Below are positions 6,749-15,883 of a DNA stretch of 35,616 bases, piece by piece (positions within the stretch are counted from its first letter, which is position 1; each line of letters starts with the position of its first letter). The stretch is from positions 1 through 35,616 of the forward strand of contig JAZLER010000018.1 in NCBI GenBank assembly GCA_045615345.1. The letters are read 5' to 3'. Source of the stretch: Fumia sp045615345 (GTDB taxonomy: Bacteria > Bacillota > Clostridia > Oscillospirales > Ruminococcaceae). The notes below the pieces were generated by a model. The model worked only from the letters and a program-made list of their open reading frames with translations. It ran no database searches and was not told the DNA's origin. Made by a program: the position numbers and the translations under genes.

Positions 6749-7582
6749 ATGGCAATTAAGTCATACAAACCCACTACTCCCGCAAGACGTCAGATGACAG
6801 TTACAGATTATTCTTCTCTTTCCAAAGTTGCTCCCGAAAAGAGCCTTTTGGAACCCATGAAGAAAAAATCCGGCCGTAACAGCTATGGTCGTATCACTGT
6901 ACGTCACCGCGGTGGTGGAAACAGAACAAAATACCGCGTTATCGATTTCAAACGCGACAAACAGGGAATGGACGCTAATGTTCTTACATTGGAATACGAT
7001 CCCAACCGTTCAGCTCATATTGCACTTGTTCAGTATGAGGACGGTGAAAAACGCTATATCTTGGCTCCCAACGGACTCAAGGTTGGCGACAAAATCAGAA
7101 GCGGTGCGGATGCAGATATCCAGCCCGGTAATGCTCTTCCCATGGTAAACATTCCGGTTGGTACATTCATCCACAACGTAGAGCTTTATCCCGGTAAAGG
7201 TGCACAGCTTGTGCGTGCTGCCGGTAACCAGGCTCAGCTTATGGCTAAAGAAGGCGAATATGCACTCGTAAGATTGCCCTCCGGCGAACTTAGAAATATT
7301 CCCGCAATTTGCATGGCTACTGTAGGCCAGGTTGGTAACATCGACCATGAAAATGTTTCTATCGGTAAAGCAGGTAGAAAACGCCATATGGGTTGGAGAC
7401 CTACTGTTCGCGGTTCTGTAATGAACCCCTGCGACCATCCTCATGGTGGTGGTGAAGGTAAATCTCCCATCGGTCGTCCTTCCCCTGTTACTCCTTGGGG
7501 TAAACCCACATTGGGCTACAAGACACGTGCTAAACATCATCGCTCCGATAAGTTTATCGTAAAACGCAGAAATGCGAAGTAA
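6749..7582 (+). CDS. rplB: 50S ribosomal protein L2
   Basis: L2 is required for subunit joining and the peptidyl transferase centre. 277 residues, the standard size, with RHRGGGNRTKYRVIDFKR in the N-terminal part and the conserved C-terminal segment NPCDHPHGGGEGKSPIGRP, which carries the functionally essential His. AGGAGAG lies before ATG 6749. Confidence 0.97.
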   Translation: MAIKSYKPTTPARRQMTVTDYSSLSKVAPEKSLLEPMKKKSGRNSYGRITVRHRGGGNRTKYRVIDFKRDKQGMDANVLTLEYDPNRSAHIALVQYEDGEKRYILAPNGLKVGDKIRSGADADIQPGNALPMVNIPVGTFIHNVELYPGKGAQLVRAAGNQAQLMAKEGEYALVRLPSGELRNIPAICMATVGQVGNIDHENVSIGKAGRKRHMGWRPTVRGSVMNPCDHPHGGGEGKSPIGRPSPVTPWGKPTLGYKTRAKHHRSDKFIVKRRNAK

Positions 7583-7602
7583 AGAAAGGAGGCAGATGAA
7601 TA

Positions 7603-7884
7603 ATGGGTAGAAGTGTTAAAAAAGGACCTTTTGTACAGCCTGTGTTGTATAAAAGAGTTGCAGCCATGAACGAAGCAGGCGAAAAGAAAGTTTTGAAAAC
7701 TTGGAGCAGAGCTTCCACTATTTTCCCTGAATTCGTTGGACATACATTTGCAGTACATGATGGACGTAAACACGTTCCGGTGTACGTAACAGAGGATATG
7801 GTTGGTCACAAACTCGGTGAGTTTGCTCCCACCAGAACTTACAAAGGCCACGCCGGCTCTAAAACATCAAATAACGGAAAGTAG
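7603..7884 (+). CDS. rpsS: 30S ribosomal protein S19
   Basis: S19 binds 16S rRNA in the head with S13. 93 residues, with the N-terminal RSVKKGPFV and central RASTIFPEFVGHTFAVHDG blocks. AAAGGAGG precedes ATG 7603; an ATG at 7595 is out of frame. Confidence 0.97.
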   Translation: MGRSVKKGPFVQPVLYKRVAAMNEAGEKKVLKTWSRASTIFPEFVGHTFAVHDGRKHVPVYVTEDMVGHKLGEFAPTRTYKGHAGSKTSNNGK

Positions 7885-7904
7885 GCCGAAAGGAGGATTT
7901 TTGA

Positions 7905-8240
7905 ATGGAAGCAAAAGCTTACCTGAGAAATGTACGTATCGCTCCCAGAAAAGTTCAGATCGTTCTTGATCTTATCAGAGGTAAAGATACTACAACCGCT
8001 ATGGCGATTCTCAGACATACACCTAAAGCTGCTTGTGAGCATCTCGAGAAGCTTCTGAAGTCGGCCATCGCAAACGCAGACCACAACTTTAATATGGATG
8101 TTAATAATCTTTATGTTGCGGAATGCTTTGTTTGTCCCGGTCCTATTATGAAGAGAATCAGACCGAGAGCACAGGGACGTGCTTTTAGAGTATTTAAGAG
8201 AACTTCGCATATTACCCTTGTCCTTAAGGAAAAGGAATAA
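7905..8240 (+). CDS. rplV: 50S ribosomal protein L22
   Basis: L22 has a beta-hairpin that lines the exit tunnel and can affect macrolide response. 111 residues; NVRIAPRKVQIVLDLIRGK near the start and IMKRIRPRAQGRAFR at the hairpin/C-terminus are diagnostic. Well-placed AAAGGAGG upstream. Confidence 0.97.
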   Translation: MEAKAYLRNVRIAPRKVQIVLDLIRGKDTTTAMAILRHTPKAACEHLEKLLKSAIANADHNFNMDVNNLYVAECFVCPGPIMKRIRPRAQGRAFRVFKRTSHITLVLKEKE

Positions 8241-8260
8241 GCTGAAAGAGGAGGTTAACT

Positions 8261-8980
8261 ATGGGCCAGAAAGTAAACCCGCACGGTCTTCGTGTAGGAG
8301 TTATCAAAGATTGGGATTCTCGCTGGTTTGTGAACGCTAACGCTTTCGGCGACACACTCGTTGAAGATTACAATGTTCGTAATTTCATCAAAGAGGAATT
8401 GAAAGCAGCAGGCGTTCCCCGCATCGAAATTGAACGTGATGCATTCAAAGTGAAAATTCATATTCATTGCGCTAAACCCGGCCTCGTAATCGGCCAGCAG
8501 GGCGCAAAAATCAACGAGCTCCGCGCTCGTCTTGAAAAGATGATCGGCAAACCCGTTCACCTTAACATCGTTGAGGTTAAGCAGCCTGACCTTAACGCTC
8601 AGCTCGTTGCTGAAGGTATTGCATCTCAGCTCGAAAGAAGAATTTCTTTCCGCCGTGCAATGAAACAGGCTATCGGACGCACAATGCGTCTTGGCGCAAA
8701 AGGTATTAAAACAAGCGTAAGTGGTCGTTTGGGCGGCGCTGAAATCGCTCGTACAGAACGTTACGATGAAGGTACAGTTCCGTTGCAGACACTTCGTGCA
8801 GACATCGACTATGGTTTTGCAGAAGCTAATACCACATACGGTAAAATTGGTGTTAAAGTCTGGATCTACACCGGTGAAGTTCTTAAAGGTGAAGTAACAA
8901 AGAAACCTGCAAGAGCTCCCAGAGGCGACAGACCCGACAGAAAACCCAGAAGACCCAGACAGGAAGGAGGTAACCGATAA
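8261..8980 (+). CDS. rpsC: 30S ribosomal protein S3
   Basis: S3 contributes to mRNA entry and helicase function. 239 residues: N-terminal GQKVNPHGLRVG, KH domain with GLVIGQQGAKI, C-terminal GRLGGAEIART block and a basic Arg/Pro-rich tail (about 210-239). Start ATG follows GAGGAGG; the stop overlaps the rplP start by one base. Confidence 0.97.
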   Translation: MGQKVNPHGLRVGVIKDWDSRWFVNANAFGDTLVEDYNVRNFIKEELKAAGVPRIEIERDAFKVKIHIHCAKPGLVIGQQGAKINELRARLEKMIGKPVHLNIVEVKQPDLNAQLVAEGIASQLERRISFRRAMKQAIGRTMRLGAKGIKTSVSGRLGGAEIARTERYDEGTVPLQTLRADIDYGFAEANTTYGKIGVKVWIYTGEVLKGEVTKKPARAPRGDRPDRKPRRPRQEGGNR

Positions 8981-9411
8981 TGCTTTTACCAAAACGTGTT
9001 AAATATCGTCGTCAGCAGAGAGGACGTATGAAAGGTAAAGCTACCCGTGGTAACACAGTTAGCCATGGAGATTTCGGTTTGCAGGCTTTAGAGCCCTGCT
9101 GGATTACTTCCAATCAGATTGAGGCAGCTCGTATCGCGATGACTCGTTACATCAAACGTGGTGGTCAGGTATGGATTAAAATCTTCCCCGACAAACCCGT
9201 TACAGAACAGCCTGCTGAAACTCGAATGGGTAAAGGTAAAGGATCTCCTGAATATTGGGTTGCAGTAGTTAAACCCGGCAGAGTTATGTTTGAAATCGGA
9301 GGCGTATCTGAAGAGCTTGCTCGTGAGGCTATGCGTCTTGCTATGCACAAGCTTCCTATCAAATGTAAATTTGTAAAACGTGAAGATACACAGACAGGTG
9401 GTGAGCAATAA
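8980..9411 (+). CDS. rplP: 50S ribosomal protein L16
   Basis: L16 helps position tRNAs at the A site and is assembled late. 143 residues with LLPKRVKYRRQQRGR, MTRYIKRGGQVWIKIFPDKP and MGKGKGSPEYWVA. TAATG junctions with both rpsC and rpmC show tight coupling. Confidence 0.97.
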   Translation: MLLPKRVKYRRQQRGRMKGKATRGNTVSHGDFGLQALEPCWITSNQIEAARIAMTRYIKRGGQVWIKIFPDKPVTEQPAETRMGKGKGSPEYWVAVVKPGRVMFEIGGVSEELAREAMRLAMHKLPIKCKFVKREDTQTGGEQ

Positions 9412-9614
9412 TGAAAGCTACTGAGATCAGAGATTTGAATATGGTAGAACTCGGCGAGAAATTGAAAGAACTCAAAGGTGAACTTTTCAACCTTCGCTTT
9501 CAGCTCGCTGTAAACCAGCTTGACAATCCCACACGCATCAAAGCAGTTAAGAAAGATATTGCTCGCGTGAAAACTGTAATGTCTGAGCTGGAAGCCAAAG
9601 AAGGCGCTAAATAA
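9411..9614 (+). CDS. rpmC: 50S ribosomal protein L29
   Basis: Small helical-hairpin protein near the tunnel exit. 67 residues; the LKELKGELFNLRFQ helix is typical. It shares one base with the rplP stop and relies on a weaker GGTGGTGAG ribosome-binding site within rplP. Confidence 0.96.
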   Translation: MKATEIRDLNMVELGEKLKELKGELFNLRFQLAVNQLDNPTRIKAVKKDIARVKTVMSELEAKEGAK

Positions 9615-9631
9615 GAAGGGAGGACAAAACT

Positions 9632-9889
9632 GTGAGCGATAGAAACCTCAGAAAAACGAGGGTCGGTACAGTTGTTAGCAACAAAATGGACAAAACAGTA
9701 GTTGTAGCCATTTTGGACAACGTTAAACACCCCCTTTATAACAAGATTGTAAAACGCACAATGAAAGTCAAAGCCCATGATGAAGAAAATGTATGTGGCG
9801 AAGGCGACAGAGTGTTGCTTATGGAAACTCGTCCGTTGTCTAAAGACAAGAGATGGAGAGTTTGCGAAATCATCGAAAAGGCTAAATAA
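9632..9889 (+). CDS. rpsQ: 30S ribosomal protein S17
   Basis: Early 16S rRNA binder (OB fold). 85 residues with TRVGTVVSNKMDKTVVV and ETRPLSKDKRWRV. GTG start at 9632, placed by GGGAGG upstream. Confidence 0.96.
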   Translation: MSDRNLRKTRVGTVVSNKMDKTVVVAILDNVKHPLYNKIVKRTMKVKAHDEENVCGEGDRVLLMETRPLSKDKRWRVCEIIEKAK

Positions 9890-9918
9890 TTGCCTAATCT
9901 CGAAAGGAGGAACTCACT

Positions 9919-10287
9919 GTGATACAGATGCAGACTCGCTTAAAGGTAGCTGATAACACCGGCGCCAAAGAGCTTATGTGTATCCGTGTTTTGGGCGGTA
10001 CAGGCAGAAGATACGCTAATATCGGCGATGTCGTAGTTGCTTCCGTTAAGAAAGCAACACCCGGCGGAGTTGTTAAAAAAGGCGATGTTGTTAAAGCCGT
10101 AATCGTCCGTTCAGCAAAAGGCTTGCGCCGTGAGGATGGCACTTACATCAGATTCGATGAAAATGCTGCTGTTCTCATCAGAGAAGATAAAAACCCCAGA
10201 GGCACCCGTATTTTTGGACCGGTAGCCAGAGAACTTCGTGAAAAAGAATATATGAAGATACTCTCTCTCGCACCGGAAGTGCTTTAA
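9919..10287 (+). CDS. rplN: 50S ribosomal protein L14
   Basis: Forms an inter-subunit bridge. 122 residues starting at GTG 9919 after AAAGGAGG; QTRLKVADNTGAKELMCIRV and the end motif LREKEYMKILSLAPEVL identify it. Confidence 0.97.
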   Translation: MIQMQTRLKVADNTGAKELMCIRVLGGTGRRYANIGDVVVASVKKATPGGVVKKGDVVKAVIVRSAKGLRREDGTYIRFDENAAVLIREDKNPRGTRIFGPVARELREKEYMKILSLAPEVL

Positions 10288-10302
10288 TAGGAGGTGCAAG
10301 CT

Positions 10303-10629
10303 ATGGCTAATAAATTGCACGTTAAAACCGGCGATAATGTAATGATTATCAGTGGTAAAGACAAAGGTAAAAAAGGTAAAGTTTTGGAAGTAAGCCCCAA
10401 AGAAGGCAAGGTTATCGTTGAAGGTCTCAACATTGCGACTAAACACGTTAAACCCCGCGCTATGGGACAGCAGGGTGGCATCGTTAAAGCTGAAGCTCCC
10501 TTGTACGCTTGCAAAGTAATGCCGATCTGCCCTAAATGCGGCAAACCTACAAGAGTAGGTCATAAAGTCGAGAAAGATGGAACCAAAAAGCGCCAGTGCA
10601 AACACGCTTCTTGCGGAGCAACTTTCTAA
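10303..10629 (+). CDS. rplX: 50S ribosomal protein L24, zinc-binding form
   Basis: Assembly initiator of the large subunit. KOW motif at the N-terminus (KTGDNVMIISGKDKGKKGKV) and a C-terminal Cys cluster, CPKCGKPTR followed by CKHASC, typical of zinc-carrying L24. ATG 10303 follows GGAGGTG; an in-frame GTG nine bases earlier lies within that ribosome-binding site and is rejected. 108 residues. Confidence 0.96.
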   Translation: MANKLHVKTGDNVMIISGKDKGKKGKVLEVSPKEGKVIVEGLNIATKHVKPRAMGQQGGIVKAEAPLYACKVMPICPKCGKPTRVGHKVEKDGTKKRQCKHASCGATF

Positions 10630-10645
10630 GGATGGAGGAAAAGAC

Positions 10646-11185
10646 ATGGCTCGTTTAAGAGACTATTATAAAAGCGATGTAGCTCCTGCTTTGATGAAAA
10701 AGTTTGGCTACAAAAGTGTCATGCAAATTCCGAAGATTGAAAAAGTAGTTATCAACGTAGGTTGCGGTGAAGCACGTGACAATCAGAAAATGATGGACGC
10801 TGTTGTGAAAGATTTGACTGCTATTACAGGTCAGAAACCTATTCTCTGTAAAGCTAAAAAATCTGTAGCGAACTTCAAACTTCGTGAAGGCATGGTTATC
10901 GGCGCAAAAGTTACACTTCGTGCTGATAAAATGTATGAGTTCATTGATCGTTTCTTCAATGTAGCTCTGCCCCGCGTAAGAGACTTCAGAGGAATCAGCC
11001 CTGATTCTTTTGACGGCCGTGGAAACTATTCTATGGGCCTCAAAGAACAGCTCATTTTCCCTGAAATCGAATATGACAAAATCGACAAGATTCGCGGTAT
11101 GGACATTTGCTTTGTTACTACTGCGAACACTGATGAGGAAGCCCGTGAGCTTTTGACACTGATGGGCGCTCCATTTTCTAAATAA
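10646..11185 (+). CDS. rplE: 50S ribosomal protein L5
   Basis: Binds 5S rRNA and contacts P-site tRNA. 179 residues; MQIPKIEKVVINVGCGEA, AKKSVANFKLREGM and the C-terminal FVTTANTDEEARELL. The frame is open further upstream, but ATG 10646 after GATGGAGG gives the standard N-terminus and avoids overlap with rplX. Confidence 0.96.
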   Translation: MARLRDYYKSDVAPALMKKFGYKSVMQIPKIEKVVINVGCGEARDNQKMMDAVVKDLTAITGQKPILCKAKKSVANFKLREGMVIGAKVTLRADKMYEFIDRFFNVALPRVRDFRGISPDSFDGRGNYSMGLKEQLIFPEIEYDKIDKIRGMDICFVTTANTDEEARELLTLMGAPFSK

Positions 11186-11201
11186 GGGAGGAAATGTATA
11201 A

Positions 11202-11387
11202 ATGGCTAAAAGATCTATGATTGTAAAACAGCAGAGAGAGCCTAAGTTTTCCACCCGTGCCTACAGCAGGTGCAAAATCTGCGGTCGTCCTCACGCTTAT
11301 TTGAGAAAATACGGCATTTGTCGTATCTGCTTCAGAGAATTGGCTTACAAAGGTCAGATTCCCGGCGTGAAGAAGGCTAGCTGGTAA
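11202..11387 (+). CDS. rpsZ: 30S ribosomal protein S14, zinc type Z
   Basis: Short 61-residue zinc version of S14, with CKICGRP and CRICFREL supplying four Cys and the C-terminal KGQIPGVKKASW. The longer zinc-free paralogue, if any, is not in this window. GGGAGG precedes the start. Confidence 0.97.
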   Translation: MAKRSMIVKQQREPKFSTRAYSRCKICGRPHAYLRKYGICRICFRELAYKGQIPGVKKASW

Positions 11388-11413
11388 AGTACCGAGAAAA
11401 GGAGGTTGACGGT

Positions 11414-11812
11414 ATGCAAATCACCGATACAATCGCAGATATGCTGACTCGCATTCGTAATGCAAACTCAGCTAAACACGACACGGTGGATATTCCTGCA
11501 TCTAATATGAAAAAATCGATCGCGCAGATCCTCGTTGACGAAGGATACGTTAAAGGTTTCCAGGTTATTGACGATGGTAAGCAGGGCGTGATTCGTATGA
11601 CGCTGAAATACGGCGAAAACAAAACTCCGGTTATCACCGGTTTGCGCAGAGTTTCCAAACCCGGCCTGCGTATTTATTCTAACTGCGAGGATATGCCCAA
11701 GGTTATGAAAGGCCTCGGCATCGCAATTGTTTCCACTTCTAAGGGCGTTATGACCGATAAAAAGGCACGCAAAGAGAATGTGGGCGGCGAAGTCCTTGCA
11801 TTCGTATGGTAA
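11414..11812 (+). CDS. rpsH: 30S ribosomal protein S8
   Basis: Central-domain assembly protein and, in other bacteria, the repressor of the spc operon by binding mRNA. 132 residues; DTIADMLTRIRNAN, and STSKGVMTDKKARKENVGGE at the C-terminus. AAAGGAGG upstream. Confidence 0.97.
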   Translation: MQITDTIADMLTRIRNANSAKHDTVDIPASNMKKSIAQILVDEGYVKGFQVIDDGKQGVIRMTLKYGENKTPVITGLRRVSKPGLRIYSNCEDMPKVMKGLGIAIVSTSKGVMTDKKARKENVGGEVLAFVW

Positions 11813-11827
11813 GGAGGTAAAATAGCT

Positions 11828-12367
11828 ATGTCTCGTATTGGTAGAAAACCTATTGCTGTTCCCTCCGGCGTTGATGTAAAAATCGACGGCAACCATATTG
11901 CGGTAAAAGGACCTAAGGGAACTTTGGAGAGAGATCTCCACAATGATATGACTGTTACATTGGAAAACAATGAAATCGTTGTTACAAGACCCAGTGATAA
12001 CAAAAATCACAGAGCTTTGCATGGTTTGACCAGATCTTTGGTTAACAATATGGTAATAGGCGTAACAGAAGGCTTCACAAAAACTTTGGAAGTTAACGGC
12101 GTTGGTTACCGTGTTGCAAAACAGGGTAAAGACCTTGTGATGAACCTTGGTTATTCTCACCAGGTTATTATGTCTGAGATTGATGGAATTTCCATCGAAG
12201 TACCAGCTCCCAATAAGATCATAATTTCCGGTCCTGATAAGCAGAAAGTTGGACAGTTCGCAGCTAATGTTCGCGAAAAACGTCCTCCTGAACCTTATAA
12301 AGGCAAGGGAATTAAGTATGCTGAAGAATATATTCAGCGTAAAGAAGGTAAGACTGGTAAGAAGTAA
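11828..12367 (+). CDS. rplF: 50S ribosomal protein L6
   Basis: Located near the GTPase centre. 179 residues with SRIGRKPIAVPSGV, VEVNGVGYRVAKQGK-like repeat core and the C-terminal KRPPEPYKGKGIKY. AAGGAGG ahead of ATG 11828. Confidence 0.97.
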   Translation: MSRIGRKPIAVPSGVDVKIDGNHIAVKGPKGTLERDLHNDMTVTLENNEIVVTRPSDNKNHRALHGLTRSLVNNMVIGVTEGFTKTLEVNGVGYRVAKQGKDLVMNLGYSHQVIMSEIDGISIEVPAPNKIIISGPDKQKVGQFAANVREKRPPEPYKGKGIKYAEEYIQRKEGKTGKK

Positions 12368-12385
12368 TTAAAGGAGTGACAAGCA

Positions 12386-12745
12386 ATGGTAAATAAGCCT
12401 GATAGCAACAAGGCTCGTTTAAAAAGACACCTCAGAGTACGCGGTAAAATCACCGGTACACCTGAACGTCCACGCTTAAATGTATTCCGCTCCGCTAAGC
12501 ATATTTACGCTCAACTTATTGATGACGTAAACGGTGTTACACTCGCAGCAGCTGCTTCCACAGACAAGGATTTCAACTTGAATGGCGGCAACAAAGAAGG
12601 CGCATTTAAAGTTGGACAGATGATTGCTGAGAAAGCTGCAGCAAAAGGAATCACCGAAGTAGTGTTCGACCGTGGCGGTTATATCTTCCACGGCAGAGTA
12701 GAGCAGTTAGCCGCAGGAGCCCGTGAGAGCGGCCTCAAGTTCTAA
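12386..12745 (+). CDS. rplR: 50S ribosomal protein L18
   Basis: Binds 5S rRNA with L5. 119 residues; RHLRVRGKITGTPERPRLNV, the HIYAQLIDD strand and C-terminal FDRGGYIFHGRV. AAAGGAG precedes the start. Confidence 0.96.
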   Translation: MVNKPDSNKARLKRHLRVRGKITGTPERPRLNVFRSAKHIYAQLIDDVNGVTLAAAASTDKDFNLNGGNKEGAFKVGQMIAEKAAAKGITEVVFDRGGYIFHGRVEQLAAGARESGLKF

Positions 12746-12761
12746 TGAGGAGGTTATTCGT

Positions 12762-13262
12762 TTGGCTAGAATAGAAAATCCCGTTTCGGATTTGCAGGAA
12801 AGAGTCGTAGCGATTAACCGTGTTTCCAAAACTGTAAAAGGTGGTCGTATCTTCAAATTTGCAGCATTGGTTGTAGTTGGAGACGGCAATGGAAAAATCG
12901 GTTTCGGACTCGGAAAATCCGGTGAAGTTCCGGATGCAATCCGCAAAGGTATCGAAGATGCTAAGAAAAATATGATTCAGGTAGCACTCAAAGGTACAAC
13001 AATCCCTCACGAAGTAATTGGTGAGTTTGGTGCCGGCAGAGTTCTCTTGAAACCCGCTCCGGAAGGTACCGGAGTTATCGCAGGTGGCCCTGTACGTGCA
13101 GTTGTTGAAATTGCAGGTATCAAGGACATCAGAACTAAAGCTCTCCGTTCCAATAATCCTTGTAACGTTGTAAGAGCAACAATTAACGGTTTGAAATCTT
13201 TGAGAACTGCACAGCAGGTTGCAGCAATCAGAGGCAAATCTGTTGAAGAAATTTTAGGATAA
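12762..13262 (+). CDS. rpsE: 30S ribosomal protein S5
   Basis: Acts in decoding fidelity and mRNA entry. The frame is open through the end of rplR, but GAGGAGG (12747-12753) sits 8 nt before TTG 12762, giving MARIENPVSDLQERVVAINR, the normal N-terminus, and 166 residues. GDGNGKIGFGLGKSGEVP and the VVRATINGL motif are diagnostic. The TTG start is slightly unusual for so highly expressed a gene. Confidence 0.95.
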   Translation: MARIENPVSDLQERVVAINRVSKTVKGGRIFKFAALVVVGDGNGKIGFGLGKSGEVPDAIRKGIEDAKKNMIQVALKGTTIPHEVIGEFGAGRVLLKPAPEGTGVIAGGPVRAVVEIAGIKDIRTKALRSNNPCNVVRATINGLKSLRTAQQVAAIRGKSVEEILG

Positions 13263-13274
13263 GGAGGCAGAGTT

Positions 13275-13454
13275 ATGGCAAACCTCAAAGTAAAACTCGT
13301 TAAAGGTCTTGCTGGCAAAAAGAAAGATCAGATTGCTGTTGCAGCTTCTCTCGGTTTGAGAAGAGTTGGCGATGTTACTGTTCAGCCTGATAACGCTGCC
13401 ACCAAAGGTAAGATTTTTAAAATTTCCCACCTCGTCGAGGTTACAGAAGACTAG
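13275..13454 (+). CDS. rpmD: 50S ribosomal protein L30
   Basis: Fifty-nine-residue protein between rpsE and rplO, its normal position. Translation begins MANLKVKLVKGLAGKKKDQ and contains ASLGLRRVGDVTVQPDN, the family core. AAGGAGG lies just before ATG 13275; stop TAG at 13452-13454. Confidence 0.96.
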   Translation: MANLKVKLVKGLAGKKKDQIAVAASLGLRRVGDVTVQPDNAATKGKIFKISHLVEVTED

Positions 13455-13469
13455 TAAGGAGGTGCGAGT

Positions 13470-13916
13470 ATGAAACTGCACGAATTAGCTCCGGCAGCCG
13501 GCTCTACTAAAGAGCATTACCGCGTAGGTCGTGGTCACGGTTCCGGAAATGGAAAAACAGCAGGTAAGGGTCACAAAGGCCAGAATGCCCGTTCAGGCGG
13601 TGGCGTAAGACCCGGATTCGAAGGCGGACAGATGCCTTTGCACAGACGTCTTCCCAAAAGAGGATTTAACAATTACAATTTTGCAACAAAATATGCCATT
13701 GTAAATCTTAGCGACTTACAGAACAAGTTTGAAGATGGCGCAGTGGTAGATACCGATGCTCTCGTTGCTTCCGGCTTGATCAACAAGCAGTATGACGGCG
13801 TAAAAGTTCTCGGTAATGGTGAAATTTCCAAGAAATTAACCGTTAAAGCAGCAGCTTTCTCTCAGACAGCAAAAGAGAAGATCGAAGCTGCAGGAGGAAA
13901 GGCTGAGGTGATCTAA
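13470..13916 (+). CDS. rplO: 50S ribosomal protein L15
   Basis: Late-assembly large-subunit protein. 148 residues; MKLHELAPAAGSTK, the Gly-rich GRGHGSGNGKTAGKGHKGQ and RLPKRGFNN. Only one base separates its stop from secY, whose ribosome-binding site lies within rplO. Confidence 0.97.
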   Translation: MKLHELAPAAGSTKEHYRVGRGHGSGNGKTAGKGHKGQNARSGGGVRPGFEGGQMPLHRRLPKRGFNNYNFATKYAIVNLSDLQNKFEDGAVVDTDALVASGLINKQYDGVKVLGNGEISKKLTVKAAAFSQTAKEKIEAAGGKAEVI

Positions 13917-13917
13917 G

Positions 13918-15231
13918 ATGTTTGAAACATGGAGAAATGCTTTTAAGCTGCCCGAACTTCGTAAGAAGATTTTGTACACTTTGCTCATACTCCTTATTTT
14001 CCGCATCGGTTCTTTCATCACAGTTCCTTTCTTGGATGGCGCAGCACTCCAGACATACTTCAGCGGTCTTGCAGAACAGGCTAACTTCTTAAGTTACCTT
14101 AACATCATGACCGGTGGTGCTTTGTCCCAGGCAACAGTGTTTGCAATGTCCATTACCCCTTACATTAACGCATCCATTATCATCCAGCTTCTCACTGTAG
14201 CAATTCCTGCTTTGGAACGCTTGCAGAAAGAAGGTTCTGAAGGTCACAAAAAGATTCAGAAGATCACACGTTACACAACACTTGGTCTTGCTTTGCTTCA
14301 GGCTACAGCTTTCTACTTCGTTCTCAAAAACAACCAGGGTATTGTTAAGTACACAAGAGGATTTGCAGGCTTCTTTACAGCAGTAGTTATCATTCTCTGC
14401 TTCACAGCCGGCACAGCACTCGTTGTATGGTTGGGTGACCGCATTACTGAAAAAGGCGTTGGAAACGGTATTTCCATGATCTTGTTCGCCGGTATTCTTT
14501 CCCGTGGCCCTGCAGCAGCTCAGATGCTCATGGCATGGTGGGAAATGGGCGTTAACGGTCAGCCTAAATACTTCTTCTTCGTTCCCGCTGTTATTATCGT
14601 ATTCATCGCAATGATTACTTTCATTGTATGGATGACAAACGCAGAACGCAGAATTCCCGTTTCTTATGCAAAACGCGTTGTAGGACGCAAAATGTATGGT
14701 GGACAGAATTCTCATATCCCGATCAAAGTAAATATGAGTGGCGTTATGCCTATCATCTTTGCTATGAGCTTGGTTTCATTGCCCAATATGATCGCAACAT
14801 TTATGGGACCCAATGTTCCGGCTGGTGGTTTCTGGGCTAAGTTCTTTGAACTTTTCAACACAAACAACCCGTTCTATGCAGTAATTTATTTCCTGCTTAT
14901 CATTGGATTTAACTATTTCTATGTTGCAATTCAGTACAATCCTATTGAGATTGCTAACAATCTCCGCAAAAACAATGGCGCAATCCCGGGTATCCGTCCC
15001 GGTAAACCCACATCTGACTTTATTTCCCGCATAATTTCCAAAATCACATTGCTCGGTGCTTTGTTCCTTGGTCTTATCGCGGTATTCCCCATTTTGTTCA
15101 GCTACTTTACAAAAGCAAACATATCTATGGGTGGTACTTCAATCCTCATCGTAGTTGGCGTTGCTCTTGAAGTTATGAGACAGATGGAATCTCAGATGAT
15201 GATGCGTCATCACAAAGGTTTCTTGGAATAA
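13918..15231 (+). CDS. secY: Protein translocase subunit SecY
   Basis: Channel-forming subunit of the Sec translocon. 437 residues with about ten membrane segments; the plug/TM2 region has GGALSQATVFAMSITPYINASIIIQLL across residues ~61-88, and cytosolic loops carry NAERRIPVSYAKR and NGAIPGIRPGKPT, key for SecA and ribosome contact. It serves export of the secreted proteins encoded downstream, among others. Confidence 0.97.
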   Translation: MFETWRNAFKLPELRKKILYTLLILLIFRIGSFITVPFLDGAALQTYFSGLAEQANFLSYLNIMTGGALSQATVFAMSITPYINASIIIQLLTVAIPALERLQKEGSEGHKKIQKITRYTTLGLALLQATAFYFVLKNNQGIVKYTRGFAGFFTAVVIILCFTAGTALVVWLGDRITEKGVGNGISMILFAGILSRGPAAAQMLMAWWEMGVNGQPKYFFFVPAVIIVFIAMITFIVWMTNAERRIPVSYAKRVVGRKMYGGQNSHIPIKVNMSGVMPIIFAMSLVSLPNMIATFMGPNVPAGGFWAKFFELFNTNNPFYAVIYFLLIIGFNYFYVAIQYNPIEIANNLRKNNGAIPGIRPGKPTSDFISRIISKITLLGALFLGLIAVFPILFSYFTKANISMGGTSILIVVGVALEVMRQMESQMMMRHHKGFLE

Positions 15232-15246
15232 GAAGGGAGCTGCCGA

Positions 15247-15879
15247 ATGAATCTTATTTTATTGGGAGCACCCGGTGCAGGTAAGGGCACACAGGCAGAA
15301 GTTATCTGCGATGCTTTGAAAATCCCTGCAATATCAACAGGAAACATTTTGCGTGAAGCAATCAAAAATGAAACAGCTCTCGGAATGGAAGCCAAGTCCT
15401 ATATGGATGGCGGAAAATTGGTTCCCGATGAGATTGTTATCAATATCTTAAAGGAAAGACTCGGGGAAGATGACTGTAAAAACGGTTTCATCCTTGACGG
15501 ATTTCCCAGAACAGTTCCACAGGCTGAAGCCTTGGACAAAATGGGCGTAAATATCGATCGCGTTGTTGACATTGAAGTTGAGGACGAAAAGATTATGCAG
15601 CGCCTTAGCGGCAGACGTGTTTGTGAAGACTGCGGTGCTTCTTATCATCTTGATTACAAACCTTCCAAAGAAGAAGGTAAATGTGACAAGTGCGGAGGCA
15701 AAACAGTACAGCGCAAAGACGATCATCCCGATACTATCAAGGAGCGTTTGCAGGTGTATCATCAGCAGACAGAACCTTTGAAAGATTACTATTATGCCAC
15801 CGGCAAACTTATTGTCGTAGAAGGACAAGAGGATGTAGCCGATACCACGGCGCTTACTCTTAAAGCTGTGGAGGCGTAA
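15247..15879 (+). CDS. adk: Adenylate kinase, zinc-binding LID form
   Basis: Interconverts ATP + AMP with 2 ADP. P-loop GAPGAGKGTQ at residues 7-16, DGFPRTVPQAEAL in the NMP-binding part, and a LID with CEDCGASYH and CDKCGGK, i.e. four Cys for zinc. 210 residues. GAAGGGAG precedes ATG 15247; map follows after 4 nt. Confidence 0.97.
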   Translation: MNLILLGAPGAGKGTQAEVICDALKIPAISTGNILREAIKNETALGMEAKSYMDGGKLVPDEIVINILKERLGEDDCKNGFILDGFPRTVPQAEALDKMGVNIDRVVDIEVEDEKIMQRLSGRRVCEDCGASYHLDYKPSKEEGKCDKCGGKTVQRKDDHPDTIKERLQVYHQQTEPLKDYYYATGKLIVVEGQEDVADTTALTLKAVEA

Positions 15880-15883
15880 GTTA

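Noticed and set aside
14089..14715. 208-codon minus-strand frame inside secY
   Set aside because: Antisense to conserved membrane-protein codons; composition is Cys/Asn-rich and no family is recognisable.
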